Assembly: GCF_018100805.1 (NCBI RefSeq)
Contig: NZ_JAGJEA010000009.1
Span: 1-64,000 of the forward strand
Direction: 5' to 3'
Length of the DNA: 64,000 bases
Source: Aquimarina sp. MMG016
GTDB lineage: Bacteria > Bacteroidota > Bacteroidia > Flavobacteriales > Flavobacteriaceae
Position 1 is the first letter of the stretch. Every line of letters starts with the position of its first letter. Position numbers and translations under genes: made by a program. Below the pieces are notes generated by a model. It saw only the letters and a program-made list of their open reading frames with translations. It was not told the origin of the DNA and did no database searches. Positions 27,402-37,673 of this stretch are shown here, in pieces.

Positions 27402-27893
27402 CTACTTACATCCTTCTCGTTTCCTGGTATCTGCTATGGATATGATTTTCCACGACTCTCCATCATTGTATAATTGAAAAGTGTTTACACCACAATGACT
27501 AAAATTATCATTTACATAAAATTCATAAGGAGTCCAGGCTTGAGCAATGCCTTCATTAGCTACAATAGTAAAATCCAATAATTTTTCGTTCCATTTTTGT
27601 TCTGCAGGTCTACTGCCTATTGCTGTCACAAATTTTTGAACATCTGTCGTAATTGCTTTTTTACCCCCTGATTTTGTCTTAGTAATGGTCAGCAAGACCA
27701 TATTATGATCCATAGTATTTTTCATTTTGATAGTGTCTCCAGAATGAAACCCATCAAAAAACTCTTCAATAGTTTGTTTTACTTCGTCTTGATAGGTATT
27801 CATTTCAGATTTTGAAGTATCTTCTTGTGAAAAAGCACTAAAAGAAATAAATAAAACAACTAAAATGGATAGCTTTTGCATAATACTTTTCAT
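27402..27893 (-). CDS. exported NTF2/SnoaL-like (DUF4440) protein
   Basis: A 163-residue protein with a signal peptide (LSILVVLFISFSAFSQ) followed by one NTF2-like cone fold: EFFDGFHSGDTIKMKNTMDHNMVLL near the N-terminus, AWTPYEFYVNDNFSHCGVNTFQ and SWKIISIADTRKREGC at the end. The fold often serves as a small-molecule pocket or scaffold; no catalytic pair can be assigned. It has three distant relatives at 54222-57686 in this window. Transcribed alone. Confidence 0.78.
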   Translation of the reverse strand: MKSIMQKLSILVVLFISFSAFSQEDTSKSEMNTYQDEVKQTIEEFFDGFHSGDTIKMKNTMDHNMVLLTITKTKSGGKKAITTDVQKFVTAIGSRPAEQKWNEKLLDFTIVANEGIAQAWTPYEFYVNDNFSHCGVNTFQLYNDGESWKIISIADTRKREGCK

Positions 27894-28010
27894 TTTTTAA
27901 TTTGTTTAAAAATAAGATTTTAAATATTAAATCATATTATTAATTTTTTAAAGCTAAAAAATATGATTAATCAAAAATAACATTCACTTGTTACGATATT
28001 GGTAAATGAT

Positions 28011-28018
28011 TACTTTTA
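28011..28018 (+). promoter_or_regulatory. -7 element of panB
   Basis: TACTTTTA resembles the -7 consensus TAnnTTTG (7 of 8 positions), 21 bases before the panB ATG at 28040. A CTTG at 27987-27990 lies 20 bases further up, near the usual -33 position. Confidence 0.4.
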
Positions 28019-28039
28019 CATCTCTAAAAACAACTGAAA

Positions 28040-28858
28040 ATGTCAACAGCAAAAAAAGATTACAAGCGGGTTACTGTAAAATCTCTGGTAGAGATGAAAT
28101 CTAACGGAGAAAAAATATCCATGTTAACAGCCTATGATTATACTATGGCTAAGATTGTTGATGGTGCTGGAATAGATGTAATTCTTGTTGGTGATTCTGC
28201 TTCTAACGTAATGGCTGGTCATGAAACGACATTACCGATTACATTAGATCAAATGATTTATCATGCATCTTCTGTAATAAGAGCTATTGATCGTGCATTA
28301 ATTGTTGTTGATATACCTTTTGGAAGTTATCAAAGTGACCCTAAAGAGGCTTTGAGATCTGCCATTAGAATTATGAAAGAGTCCGGAGCACATGCTGTAA
28401 AAATGGAAGGAGGAAAAGAAGTTAAAGAATCTATCAAAAGAACTCTTAATGCGGGAATTCCGGTAATGGGTCATCTTGGTTTAACACCTCAATCTATATA
28501 TAAATTTGGAACATATACTGTACGTGCTAAAGAAGAAGAAGAAGCTCAAAAACTAAAAGAAGATGCCTTAATGCTGGAAAAAGCTGGATGTTTCGCCGTG
28601 GTATTAGAAAAAGTTCCTGCCAAACTAGCTAAGGAAGTAGCAGAAAGTCTTACCATACCTATTATTGGTATTGGTGCTGGTAATGGGGTTGATGGCCAGG
28701 TACTGGTAACACACGATATGCTAGGTATGACACACGAGTTTAATCCACGTTTTCTAAGACGTTATCTTGATCTTTATACAGAAATGACTAATGCTTTTAA
28801 ACAATATGTTACTGACGTAAAAAATGTTGATTTTCCTAACGAAAATGAGCAGTATTAA
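28040..28858 (+). CDS. panB: 3-methyl-2-oxobutanoate hydroxymethyltransferase
   Basis: A 272-residue ketopantoate hydroxymethyltransferase, the first step of pantothenate and CoA synthesis, using 5,10-methylene-tetrahydrofolate. Recognised by [21 protein letters not shown], the Mg-binding [37 protein letters not shown] and [20 protein letters not shown]. Length is typical. A pseudouridine synthase gene follows after a short gap and may be co-transcribed. panC and panD are not in the window. Confidence 0.96.
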   Translation: MSTAKKDYKRVTVKSLVEMKSNGEKISMLTAYDYTMAKIVDGAGIDVILVGDSASNVMAGHETTLPITLDQMIYHASSVIRAIDRALIVVDIPFGSYQSDPKEALRSAIRIMKESGAHAVKMEGGKEVKESIKRTLNAGIPVMGHLGLTPQSIYKFGTYTVRAKEEEEAQKLKEDALMLEKAGCFAVVLEKVPAKLAKEVAESLTIPIIGIGAGNGVDGQVLVTHDMLGMTHEFNPRFLRRYLDLYTEMTNAFKQYVTDVKNVDFPNENEQY

Positions 28859-28909
28859 ATAGTACTTAGTTGTTAGTTGAGCATATTCAATTATTTTATT
28901 TCTAAAAAT

Positions 28910-29608
28910 TTGTCTTTAAAAATTCTATCCAATAAATCCAATCTACAAGTTCTTTATGAAGACAATCACATCATTATTGTCAATAAACGCCCTGGAGATA
29001 TTGTACAAGGAGACAAAACCAGAGATAAACCGCTTAGCGAAATAGTCAAAGAATATATAGCAGAAAAATATAACAAACCGGGAGCAGTATACCTGGGAGT
29101 AGTTCATAGACTAGATCGTCCCACAAGTGGCATTGTGGTTTTTGCTCGTACAAGTAAAGCCTTACCAAGACTAAATAAGTTATTTGCTAATAAGGAAGCT
29201 CAAAAAACATATTGGGCAGTGGTAAAAAACAAACCTCCAAGAGGAAAGGATACACTGACACATTGGCTTAAGAGAAACCCAAAACAAAACAAATCTTACG
29301 CTCATAAAAATGAAGTCCCTGATAGTAAAAAAGCCATTTTAGATTATACATTGATAAAAAAACTTGATAACTATTATCTGTTAGAAATTGATCTACATAC
29401 AGGACGTCATCATCAAATACGTTCTCAGTTATCAAGTATCGGATGTGTAATCAAAGGTGATCTCAAATATGGAGCCGATCGAAGCAATAAAAATGGAAGT
29501 ATTCATTTACACGCAAGAAAATTAACTTTTATACATCCTGTCAAAAAAGAACAATTAAATATTATTGCTCCTCCTCCATCTGATCCTGTTTGGGATGATT
29601 GTTTATAA
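28910..29608 (+). CDS. RluA family pseudouridine synthase
   Basis: An RluA-type synthase that isomerises uridine in rRNA or tRNA. The catalytic Asp lies in HRLDRPTSGIVVFART, and the RluA motif LHTGRHHQIRSQLSSIG is intact. No S4 domain precedes it. No in-frame ATG exists before the conserved start: a TTG at 28910 gives SLKILSNKSNLQVLYEDN, matching the usual family start, while a TTG at 28877 would add 11 residues. The short gap to panB suggests co-transcription. Confidence 0.85.
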   Translation: MSLKILSNKSNLQVLYEDNHIIIVNKRPGDIVQGDKTRDKPLSEIVKEYIAEKYNKPGAVYLGVVHRLDRPTSGIVVFARTSKALPRLNKLFANKEAQKTYWAVVKNKPPRGKDTLTHWLKRNPKQNKSYAHKNEVPDSKKAILDYTLIKKLDNYYLLEIDLHTGRHHQIRSQLSSIGCVIKGDLKYGADRSNKNGSIHLHARKLTFIHPVKKEQLNIIAPPPSDPVWDDCL

Positions 29609-29611
29609 AAG

Positions 29612-30469
29612 TTATTTATAGGATCTAACACTTTCAATTACTACTGATGTTAAAATCAATGCTCCTCCAATAATTGTGGAGAACACTGGAATTTCTCCTA
29701 AAAAAATAACGCCAATAATAATACCATACACTGGCTGTACACTACTAATAATGCTAGCCGTCGTAATTGAAAAACGTTTAAAACTGCCTAAGAACATAGT
29801 ATGACCTATGGCAGTTGTCAATAAAGCTAAGGTCAACGTCGGTAACCACTGTTCAGTAATTCCTGAACTATCCATAATAAACAAAAACGGAAGTAAACAA
29901 ATACTAATTACCACCAATTGATACCACATCAGTATGGATCCATTATAATTACCTACTTTGGTTTTCATGATAATATTTCGGAGTGAATAACATAACGCAG
30001 AGATAATTCCTAAGATTACTGCTTTTGTATAAGAATTGCTAAAATCTAAATCAGGAACGAGAAAATAGATTCCTATCAAAACCAAAAACGCCAATAATAT
30101 ATGTACTTTCTGGAATTTGGTTTTTAACAAAATAGGTTCTAAAAGAGCTGTGATCACCGGATATGTAAATATCGACAACATACCAATCGCTACATTAGAC
30201 AACTTTAAAGAATAGAAATAAGTAATCCAATGCAATCCCATCAACACTCCACTTAAGATAATCGTCGGCCGATCCTTACTGCTTGCACTAAAAGAAATAC
30301 ATTTCCATTTACAGTATATGAATAATAAGATACAAGCCATTATGGCCCTAAAACCTATAATCACTGGAACTGGCATATCAATATATCTTCCTAAAGCACC
30401 AGAAGTACTTATAAAAAGCATAGCAAGATTAAGCTCCAAAATGTTGCGCAAGTGTATGTTCTTTTGCAT
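29612..30469 (-). CDS. EamA/DMT family transporter
   Basis: A 285-residue inner-membrane protein with ten predicted helices arranged as two EamA repeats (about 10-140 and 150-280). Typical marks are GFRAIMACILLFIY and GLHWITYFYSLKLSNVAIGM in repeat 1, and ALLTTAIGHTMFLGSFKRF followed by QPVYGIIIGVIFLGE in repeat 2. Such carriers export metabolites or amino acids; the substrate cannot be told. It follows the helical-repeat gene by 10 bases on the same strand and is almost certainly in its operon. Confidence 0.87.
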   Translation of the reverse strand: MQKNIHLRNILELNLAMLFISTSGALGRYIDMPVPVIIGFRAIMACILLFIYCKWKCISFSASSKDRPTIILSGVLMGLHWITYFYSLKLSNVAIGMLSIFTYPVITALLEPILLKTKFQKVHILLAFLVLIGIYFLVPDLDFSNSYTKAVILGIISALCYSLRNIIMKTKVGNYNGSILMWYQLVVISICLLPFLFIMDSSGITEQWLPTLTLALLTTAIGHTMFLGSFKRFSITTASIISSVQPVYGIIIGVIFLGEIPVFSTIIGGALILTSVVIESVRSYK

Positions 30470-30479
30470 ATAAAAAGTA

Positions 30480-32024
30480 TTATCGAGCCAATTTTTCAGA
30501 TTTTTCCTTAATAATATCTGCTACTGGTCTTCCCTCAATATTACTTTCTAGCCATGAGAGGATATCTAAGTATAAAAACGCTCTCTTTTCATAAGGATGA
30601 TCTTCATACTGTTTTAGTGTTTTATGTAACTTCCTAAACTCATCTTTGATCTGATGAGGAAAAATATCTCCAAGATTCTTCAGGAATTTGATCATTTCTT
30701 TTTGAACTTCATGCAAGTCATTCATCTTAAGTAAAAATCGATATGTTTCCTTTAATTGAGTTTCTAGATAGTAATCCATTCCAGCTTCATAATGTGCAAC
30801 TAGGCTTAATACTCTAGAAAAACACATAAGGTCTTCTCGCATTTTTAAGGATTTGTTTGTGATAATCTTAGCTAAATATTCAATACATTTTTTATGATTA
30901 GCCATCCCAAAATATAGACATCCTATTTTATAATACAACACCATAATATGATGGTCATCTAATCGATTTTTGAATTCAGCAATACCTTTGAGAATTTCAT
31001 CGACTAAATATTCCCCTTCATCAAATGTACCTTCCAAAAAGTGAACATTCAATTTATTATTATAAATAAACTGAAACGATAGTACCTCAATATTGTCATC
31101 CTTAGGAAATGTTTTATCAGATATAGCTTCTTCAAATTGTATTAAAGTAGATTTTAACTGTGTCTTATCCTTTATTAAAAACAAAGATTCTAACAGATAG
31201 TGATTCCCTCTAAGAAAGAACACTGGATTCAATGCAATCATTTTTGGGTTTTCGTAAAAAAGATCAACCCATTTCTTTGAATATTTATAACAAGACAAAA
31301 AATCTTGAACAATAAAACTATACCAAAGATGCGCTTTATACAGCCATAGTTTTTCCCTAAACCCTAATAAATTCCATTCATATTTTGGCAATTTGCTATG
31401 AAAATAATTAGAAATCACCTTATGCTCTTCATCATTTCTAACATACCCACTTTTAAGCATCAAACCATATAATTGAAGAGATAAGTTTGACAACCTGCTA
31501 GTAAGTACATTTTTCATACTAAGCATTTTTGCTTCTATGGTCAACTCATCAGCTCTACTATTTATACTTCTGGTTATATATTGAGTTTCAATTATCTTTT
31601 CCAGCTCTACAATCTCATAGGCGATATTATGCTCTTCGTTTTCCTTTGCAAGAGCTTTAGCCTTTTCTAATATCTTCAAACTCTGTTTATATAAGCCTTT
31701 GTGATACAGAATTGATGCAAAATCCAATTGTTCTCGTATCTGGGAACGAACATTTTGGTGCAAAGGACTTAATCTCAGACTAATCAAAATTTGTTTATAA
31801 AGGTGCGCCTTGAGGTTAGAAAGCTGTAATTTGGTTACAATACCTTTTTTGACAATAAGATCTTCGTCTAAAGCATCACTTTTATCTAAATGATTAAAAA
31901 GTGCAAGGAATTTAGAATCGGTATTCACTCCTAAACGACCTACATATACCTTAAATTGTCGTTTTTCAGACTTAGAAAGCGACTTTACTAAAACAAACAA
32001 AGGATCTTTTTGATCATTAGTCAT
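30480..32024 (-). CDS. alpha-helical (TPR-like) cytosolic protein, conserved in Bacteroidota
   Basis: A 514-residue soluble protein with no signal peptide or catalytic motif. It starts MTNDQKDPLFVLVKSLSKSE, KRQFKVYVG, a conserved Bacteroidota N-terminus, and consists almost wholly of helical pairs like TPR repeats (for example DFASILYHKGLYKQSLKILEKAK broken over helices, and KIGCLYFGMANHKKCIEYLAK). A scaffold or regulatory role is plausible but unproven. It is upstream of and co-transcribed with the EamA transporter gene. Divergent from leuA, 210 bp away. Confidence 0.65.
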   Translation of the reverse strand: MTNDQKDPLFVLVKSLSKSEKRQFKVYVGRLGVNTDSKFLALFNHLDKSDALDEDLIVKKGIVTKLQLSNLKAHLYKQILISLRLSPLHQNVRSQIREQLDFASILYHKGLYKQSLKILEKAKALAKENEEHNIAYEIVELEKIIETQYITRSINSRADELTIEAKMLSMKNVLTSRLSNLSLQLYGLMLKSGYVRNDEEHKVISNYFHSKLPKYEWNLLGFREKLWLYKAHLWYSFIVQDFLSCYKYSKKWVDLFYENPKMIALNPVFFLRGNHYLLESLFLIKDKTQLKSTLIQFEEAISDKTFPKDDNIEVLSFQFIYNNKLNVHFLEGTFDEGEYLVDEILKGIAEFKNRLDDHHIMVLYYKIGCLYFGMANHKKCIEYLAKIITNKSLKMREDLMCFSRVLSLVAHYEAGMDYYLETQLKETYRFLLKMNDLHEVQKEMIKFLKNLGDIFPHQIKDEFRKLHKTLKQYEDHPYEKRAFLYLDILSWLESNIEGRPVADIIKEKSEKLAR

Positions 32025-32234
32025 TGTAAGAAAACTTATTATAATTAACTGATTAAAAGAAAGTTATGTTTTCATCAAAACTTTTTAGCATTGTAAAAAC
32101 CACCACAAAACACTTCCCTTTTGAATTCCCAAAATATAAATTCGTAAGAGATTTAGAAAACTTCTTGTTAAGAATATTTTAAAAAAGATGTTTTTCAAAA
32201 CAAGCGCTAAAAACTGATAACTCAAAGAATTTAT

Positions 32235-33407
32235 ATGAGCAATAATAAAGTCCAAATATTTGACACAACTTTAAGAGACGGAGAACAGGTCCCTGGATGT
32301 AAACTAAACACCAAACAGAAATTGGTTATCGCTCAACAACTTGACCTTCTTGGCGTAGATGTGATTGAAGCAGGTTTTCCGGTTTCTAGCCCAGGAGATT
32401 TTGGTTCCGTAAATGAAATTGCAAAAATTGTAAAGAATGCTACTGTTTGTGGTCTAACCAGAGCTGTTGAAAATGATATCAAAGTTGCTGCCGAAGCTCT
32501 AAAATATGCTAAGAAACCAAGGATTCATACCGGAATAGGTACTTCTGAATCTCATATAAAATATAAGTTCAACTCTACACAAGACAAAGTTATTGAAAGA
32601 GGTATTGCTGCTGTGAAATATGCAAAATCTTTTGTTGAAGATGTAGAATTTTATGCAGAAGATGCCGGTCGCACCGATAATGAGTTCTTAGCACGAGTTT
32701 GTGAAGCTATGATCAAAGCCGGAGCGACCGTTCTTAATATACCCGATACTACTGGTTATTGCCTACCAGAAGAATATGGTGCCAAAATCAAATACCTTAA
32801 AGAAAATGTAAAAGGTATTGATAACGTTATTATTTCTTGTCACTGCCATAATGATCTAGGCTTAGCAACAGCTAATTCAATAGCTGGCGCAATCAATGGA
32901 GCTCGACAAATCGAATGTACCATTAACGGAATTGGAGAACGTGCTGGTAATACATCATTAGAAGAAGTAGTGATGATCATGAAACAACATCCTTATCTTA
33001 ATCTTAATACGGATATCAATTCTAAGTTATTGTACGAAACTAGTTTAATGGTATCTGATAAAATGGGGATGATGGTACAACCTAACAAGGCTATTGTAGG
33101 TGCCAATGCATTTGCTCATAGTTCTGGAATCCATCAGGATGGAGTGATCAAAAATCGTGAAACATATGAAATTATCGATCCAGCTGAGGTTGGTGTAACA
33201 GAATCAGCCATTGTTCTCACAGCCAGAAGCGGTCGTGCAGCATTAGCATATAGAGCGAAGAAGGTTGGGTACGAATTAACCAAACTTCAGCTGGACGATG
33301 TATATCAAGAATTCTTAAAATTTGCAGATAGCAAAAAAGAAGTGGTAGATGAAGATATTCATTTAATTATGAAAAATACTAATGTAGAGGCTGCAATATT
33401 AGCCTAA
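32235..33407 (+). CDS. leuA: 2-isopropylmalate synthase, short form
   Basis: A 390-residue acyltransferase that condenses acetyl-CoA with 2-oxoisovalerate, the committed step of leucine synthesis. The TIM-barrel signatures [16 protein letters not shown] and [14 protein letters not shown] are intact, as is HSSGIHQDG. The protein is some 120 residues shorter than typical LeuA (about 510) and lacks the C-terminal LeuA regulatory domain that binds leucine. It may therefore be insensitive to leucine, or the related homocitrate/citramalate-type enzymes must be considered. The leuCDB genes behind it support LeuA. Confidence 0.9.
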   Translation: MSNNKVQIFDTTLRDGEQVPGCKLNTKQKLVIAQQLDLLGVDVIEAGFPVSSPGDFGSVNEIAKIVKNATVCGLTRAVENDIKVAAEALKYAKKPRIHTGIGTSESHIKYKFNSTQDKVIERGIAAVKYAKSFVEDVEFYAEDAGRTDNEFLARVCEAMIKAGATVLNIPDTTGYCLPEEYGAKIKYLKENVKGIDNVIISCHCHNDLGLATANSIAGAINGARQIECTINGIGERAGNTSLEEVVMIMKQHPYLNLNTDINSKLLYETSLMVSDKMGMMVQPNKAIVGANAFAHSSGIHQDGVIKNRETYEIIDPAEVGVTESAIVLTARSGRAALAYRAKKVGYELTKLQLDDVYQEFLKFADSKKEVVDEDIHLIMKNTNVEAAILA

Positions 33408-33422
33408 TATTTATTAAAACAT

Positions 33423-33460
33423 ACCTACCATATTCATTATGAAACCTGGTAGGTTTTTTT
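33423..33460 (+). terminator. terminator-like hairpin between leuA and leuC
   Basis: ACCTACCA (33423-33430) pairs perfectly with TGGTAGGT (33447-33454) around a 16-base loop, and T fills 33454-33460. The leuC ATG at 33465 begins only 4 bases after this T run. It has the form of an intrinsic terminator or attenuator that would cut transcription between leuA and leuC. Confidence 0.65.
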
Positions 33461-33464
33461 GTAT

Positions 33465-34847
33465 ATGAAAAAAACATTATTCGATAAAGTTTGGGATGCT
33501 CATGTCGTCAAAAAAATACAAGACGGTCCACAAATTTTATATATAGACAAACATTTGATCCACGAAGTTACTAGTCCGCAAGCCTTTGGAGAACTAGAAC
33601 AACGTGGAATCCCTGTTTTTAGACCTAATCAAATTGTAGCAACAGCTGATCACAATACTCCGACAATAGATCAACACCTACCAGTAAAAGATCCTTTGTC
33701 TAGAAATCAACTACAACAGCTAACTATTAACTGCCAAAAGAACAACATCACTCTTTATGGCTTAGGACACAAATACAACGGTATCGTCCATGTAATGGCT
33801 CCAGAATTAGGTATTACTCAACCTGGAATGACAATGGTTTGTGGTGATAGCCACACCTCTACTCACGGAGCATTTGGAACCATTGCTTTTGGTATAGGAA
33901 CCAGTCAGGTTGCACAAGTATTCGCCAGTCAATGTCTTTTATTACAGAAGCCAAAAAGTCTTAGAGTTAATGTCACCGGAAAACTAAAACCTGGTGTTTT
34001 ACCAAAAGATGTCATTTTATATATCATTGCTAAACTAGGAACCAATGCCGGCACCGGATACTTTTGTGAGTATGCCGGTAATGTATTCGAAGAAATGTCT
34101 ATGGAAGGTCGTATGACTGTTTGTAATATGAGTATCGAGATGGGTGCTCGTGGTGGTATGATTGCTCCTGACGAAACGACTTTTGAATATGTAAAAGGAA
34201 GAGAATTTGCTCCTAAAGGAAAGGAATTTGACAAAAAAGTTACCTATTGGAAAACATTACCTACAGATGAAGGTGCTGTTTTTGATAAAGAATATCATTT
34301 TGATGCTGAGGATATCGAACCCATGATTACCTATGGTACTAACCCTGGAATGGGAATCAAAATCAATGAAAATATACCAACTGAAAATAATGCTTCTTTC
34401 GAAAAGTCATTACGTTATATGAATTTCGAAAAAGGGCAATCACTTATTGACCAAAAGATTAATTACGTTTTTATAGGAAGTTGCACCAACAGTAGAATTG
34501 AAGATTTCCGAGTGGCGGCTGGCTTTATAAAAGGAAAGAAAAAGGCTGATAATGTAACCGCTTGGTTTGTCCCGGGATCGCAGAAAGTAGCAGAACAAAT
34601 CATTGAAGAAGGCTTGAATGAAGTTTTTGAGGATGCCGGATTTAAATTACGTCAACCCGGTTGTTCCGCTTGCTTAGCAATGAACGACGATAAAATCCCT
34701 GAAGGCGAGTATTGTGTATCTACATCCAATCGTAATTTTGAAGGAAGACAAGGTCAAGGCGCCAGAACTATTTTAGCAAGTCCTCTCATTGCAGCTGCAA
34801 CGGCTATCGAAGGAAAAATTATTGATATTACTAAACAATTGAATTAA
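33465..34847 (+). CDS. leuC: 3-isopropylmalate dehydratase large subunit
   Basis: A 460-residue aconitase-superfamily subunit carrying the [4Fe-4S] cluster. Cluster ligands are in [12 protein letters not shown] and [25 protein letters not shown] is the conserved substrate loop. With LeuD it isomerises 2- to 3-isopropylmalate. I place the start at the ATG at 33465 ([13 protein letters not shown], the family start) rather than at a TTG at 33459 inside the T run of the preceding hairpin. leuD follows after 2 bases. Confidence 0.95.
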   Translation: MKKTLFDKVWDAHVVKKIQDGPQILYIDKHLIHEVTSPQAFGELEQRGIPVFRPNQIVATADHNTPTIDQHLPVKDPLSRNQLQQLTINCQKNNITLYGLGHKYNGIVHVMAPELGITQPGMTMVCGDSHTSTHGAFGTIAFGIGTSQVAQVFASQCLLLQKPKSLRVNVTGKLKPGVLPKDVILYIIAKLGTNAGTGYFCEYAGNVFEEMSMEGRMTVCNMSIEMGARGGMIAPDETTFEYVKGREFAPKGKEFDKKVTYWKTLPTDEGAVFDKEYHFDAEDIEPMITYGTNPGMGIKINENIPTENNASFEKSLRYMNFEKGQSLIDQKINYVFIGSCTNSRIEDFRVAAGFIKGKKKADNVTAWFVPGSQKVAEQIIEEGLNEVFEDAGFKLRQPGCSACLAMNDDKIPEGEYCVSTSNRNFEGRQGQGARTILASPLIAAATAIEGKIIDITKQLN

Positions 34848-34849
34848 TC

Positions 34850-35437
34850 ATGGATAAGTTTACTAAACTCAAATCCTCAGCTATACCGCTATCCATAGAA
34901 AATGTGGATACAGACCAGATTATACCGGCTCGTTTCTTAAAAGTTACTAGTCGTGATGGTTTTGGAGAAAATTTATTCAGAGATTGGCGTTATCATAAGG
35001 ACGGAAGTCCAAATTTAGATTTTGTAATGAATAATGCCACATATAGTGGAAGTGTTCTGGTTGCAGGAGACAATTTTGGCTGCGGATCTAGTAGAGAGCA
35101 TGCTGCATGGGCCATTCATGATTATGGATTTAAAGTTGTAGTATCTAGTTTTTTTGCAGATATTTTTAAAGGAAATGCTCTAAATAATGGAGTATTACCA
35201 GTTCAAGTATCTCCAGAATATTTGAAAGAACTTTTTACACAAATAAAAAAAGATCCGAAAACCCAGATTGAAGTTGATTTGGAAAACCAAAAAATAACTA
35301 TCCTATCTACGGGTTCATCTTCAAGTTTTGAAATTAATAGTTATAAAAAAACTTGTTTGATCAATGGATACGATGATATAGATTTCTTAATCAGTAATAA
35401 AACTGAGATAGAAGCATTTGAAAACGAAAGAGTATAA
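34850..35437 (+). CDS. leuD: 3-isopropylmalate dehydratase small subunit
   Basis: A 195-residue partner of LeuC. Family marks are [19 protein letters not shown] and the swivel-domain loop [20 protein letters not shown], which closes over the active site. Length is normal. The ATG lies 2 bases after the leuC stop, so the two subunits are translated together. leuB follows after 85 bases. Confidence 0.95.
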   Translation: MDKFTKLKSSAIPLSIENVDTDQIIPARFLKVTSRDGFGENLFRDWRYHKDGSPNLDFVMNNATYSGSVLVAGDNFGCGSSREHAAWAIHDYGFKVVVSSFFADIFKGNALNNGVLPVQVSPEYLKELFTQIKKDPKTQIEVDLENQKITILSTGSSSSFEINSYKKTCLINGYDDIDFLISNKTEIEAFENERV

Positions 35438-35522
35438 ATTTAGGAAAACAGACAATAGAAAAAAGAAAGTAGATCTTTAAATCAGCCTACATTCTTTCTC
35501 TTCTCTCCGCAAAAAAAAGAAT

Positions 35523-36638
35523 ATGAAACTAGACATCGCTGTATTATCAGGAGATGGCATCGGTCCTGAAGTGACTGCGCAAGCCATCAAGGCACTAGAA
35601 GCTGTAGCGCATAGCTTCGATCATAACTTTATTTTCAAAGAAGCTTTGGTAGGTGCAATTGCAATTGACAAAACCGGAAATCCATTGCCTAATGAAACGC
35701 TAGAGCTTTGTGCTAATACTGATGCTGTATTGTTTGGTGCCATTGGCGATCCAAAATATGATAACAATCCTAGTGCTCCTGTTCGTCCTGAGCAAGGGTT
35801 ATTAAAATTGCGTAAAGAACTTGGTTTATACGCTAACATTCGTCCTGTAAAGGCATATGATACTCTGATTGATAAATCTCCGCTCAAACGTGAGATTATT
35901 GAAGGTACTGATATTTCCATATACCGAGAACTTACAGGTGGTATTTATTTTGGTAAAAAAGAGCTAAGCGATGATGGTACAGTTGCCTCAGATTTATGCG
36001 AATATTCTCAGGCAGAAATTGAGCGTATTGCACATTTAGCTTTTAAGGCAGCTCAAAAGCGCAGAAAAAAATTGACTCTAGTTGATAAAGCTAATGTTTT
36101 AGAATCTTCTAGACTATGGAGGAAAGTAGTTACGGAAATAGCCAAAGGATATGACGATGTGACTATAGACTTTCTTTTCGTGGATAATGCTGCCATGCAA
36201 ATGATCCTAAATCCTAGCCAGTTCGATGTGATTCTAACAGAAAACATGTTTGGAGATATTATTTCTGATGAAGCAAGTGTAATTGGTGGTTCTATTGGTT
36301 TATTAGCATCAGCATCTGTTGGAGACACATGTTGTATGTTTGAACCTATTCATGGATCATATCCTCAAGCTACAGGAAAAGGAATTGCTAATCCTATTGC
36401 AGCTATATTATCCGCAGCAATGTTATTAGAACATTTTGACTTAATTAATGAAGCTAATGCTATAAAAGCAGCTGTAGAAAAAGCTTTAGAGTTAAATCTT
36501 ACTACTCCTGATCTAAATAATAATAATCCTTTAACTACTGAAAAAGTTGGAGATTTTATAACAGATTATATTTTAAACCCGGAAGATTCAAATCTTAATT
36601 TCGAAAATATACACGTAGGCCAATCTACGATTATCTAA
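35523..36638 (+). CDS. leuB: 3-isopropylmalate dehydrogenase
   Basis: A 371-residue NAD-dependent oxidative decarboxylase, the third leucine-pathway step, giving 2-oxoisocaproate. Signatures are VLSGDGIGPEVTAQAI, VLFGAIGDPKYDNNP, the catalytic Tyr region ELTGGIYFG, the Lys/Asp region KANVLESSRLWR, NMFGDIISDEASVIGGSIG and the NAD loop EPIHGSYPQATGKGIANPIA. Last gene of the leu operon; a perfect 15-bp terminator follows. Confidence 0.96.
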   Translation: MKLDIAVLSGDGIGPEVTAQAIKALEAVAHSFDHNFIFKEALVGAIAIDKTGNPLPNETLELCANTDAVLFGAIGDPKYDNNPSAPVRPEQGLLKLRKELGLYANIRPVKAYDTLIDKSPLKREIIEGTDISIYRELTGGIYFGKKELSDDGTVASDLCEYSQAEIERIAHLAFKAAQKRRKKLTLVDKANVLESSRLWRKVVTEIAKGYDDVTIDFLFVDNAAMQMILNPSQFDVILTENMFGDIISDEASVIGGSIGLLASASVGDTCCMFEPIHGSYPQATGKGIANPIAAILSAAMLLEHFDLINEANAIKAAVEKALELNLTTPDLNNNNPLTTEKVGDFITDYILNPEDSNLNFENIHVGQSTII

Positions 36639-36660
36639 GATATATAACTTTTGTTTATAG

Positions 36661-36697
36661 AAAAAGCAACCAAAAACAAGATTTTGGTTGCTTTTTT
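36661..36697 (+). terminator. Rho-independent terminator of the leu operon
   Basis: AAAAAGCAACCAAAA (36661-36675) and TTTTGGTTGCTTTTT (36682-36696) form a perfect 15-bp stem with a 6-base loop and a T tail. It lies 23 bases after the leuB stop. Confidence 0.9.
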
Positions 36698-36759
36698 AAG
36701 TTTCCATCATAGTAAAACAAAATAATAGTTTACTTTAGAATCAAAATAGCTTTAATACT

Positions 36760-37614
36760 ATGAGTAACTCATATGCATTTTTGATTTTTTGTTTTATTAT
36801 GAATTTAGTTTCTGCTCAAGAAATTATTTGTTCTGCGGAAGATAAAAATATTTTTAATTCCAAAATCGCAGAACTAAAGCATTTAACTTCTTCAGAAAAT
36901 AAAACCGGTAAAAACATAGTCATTGTCGGAAAAAGCTTTCTCAATGTACCTTATGTTGCCAACACCCTCGAAGTTGGAACAACAGAATCTTTGGTGGTAA
37001 ACTTACAAGGACTAGATTGTACGACCTTCGTTGAAAATGTTTTAGCTTTTAGCTTATTACTTAAAAATGAAACCAAAGATATCGATAGCTACACCCAACT
37101 CTTAGAAAAAATACGATATCGAGATGGTAAATTATCCGGGTACTCATCACGGTTACACTATTTCTCAGATTGGATTACTAATAACGAAAAGAAAGGGTTG
37201 CTAAGAGATATTACTTCTGAAATTGGTGGTCAAGAAATCAATAAAGAAATTAATTTCATGAGTACTCATCGGGACTTGTATCGTTTCTTAAAAGATAATG
37301 ATCAAAATTTTGAAGGAATCAAAATTTCAGAAACCCAACTTAATCAAGAAAAACTATGCTTTCTTCCCCAAGATCGGATTAAGGATAATGAGCATTTAAT
37401 TCGATCTGGCGATATTATTGCATTAACTACAAGCATAAAAGGTTTAGATATTACTCATACAGGTATTGCAACAAGAGAAAGTAATGGTCGTATACACTTA
37501 CTCCATGCATCCACCTCCGGAAAAGTTGTTGTTTCTAAACTTCCATTAGTAGACTATTTAAAAAAGATTAAAAACAATACAGGGATTATGATAGCTAGGG
37601 CTATATCCAAATAA
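36760..37614 (+). CDS. DUF1460 exported protein (NlpC/P60-like amidase)
   Basis: A 284-residue protein with a signal peptide (FLIFCFIMNLVSAQ). DUF1460 members have a papain-like NlpC/P60 fold and act on peptidoglycan peptides or N-acetylmuramoyl-L-alanine bonds. The catalytic Cys is in GLDCTTFVENV (residues about 86-96), and the catalytic His in DITHTGIATRES near residue 230, with LLHASTSGKVV after it. A periplasmic murein hydrolase or recycling role is the best reading. Its own transcription starts after the leu terminator. Confidence 0.85.
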   Translation: MSNSYAFLIFCFIMNLVSAQEIICSAEDKNIFNSKIAELKHLTSSENKTGKNIVIVGKSFLNVPYVANTLEVGTTESLVVNLQGLDCTTFVENVLAFSLLLKNETKDIDSYTQLLEKIRYRDGKLSGYSSRLHYFSDWITNNEKKGLLRDITSEIGGQEINKEINFMSTHRDLYRFLKDNDQNFEGIKISETQLNQEKLCFLPQDRIKDNEHLIRSGDIIALTTSIKGLDITHTGIATRESNGRIHLLHASTSGKVVVSKLPLVDYLKKIKNNTGIMIARAISK

Positions 37615-37673
37615 GAATAAAATGTAGTGATTTTTTTCTTTAAAGATCATCCGCTTTTTTGTACTTTCTAAAA

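Noticed and set aside
32025-32234. Possible leucine leader peptide or riboswitch before leuA
   Set aside because: No start codon with a run of Leu codons, no T-box-like or other conserved fold and no terminator hairpin were found in this 210-base stretch.
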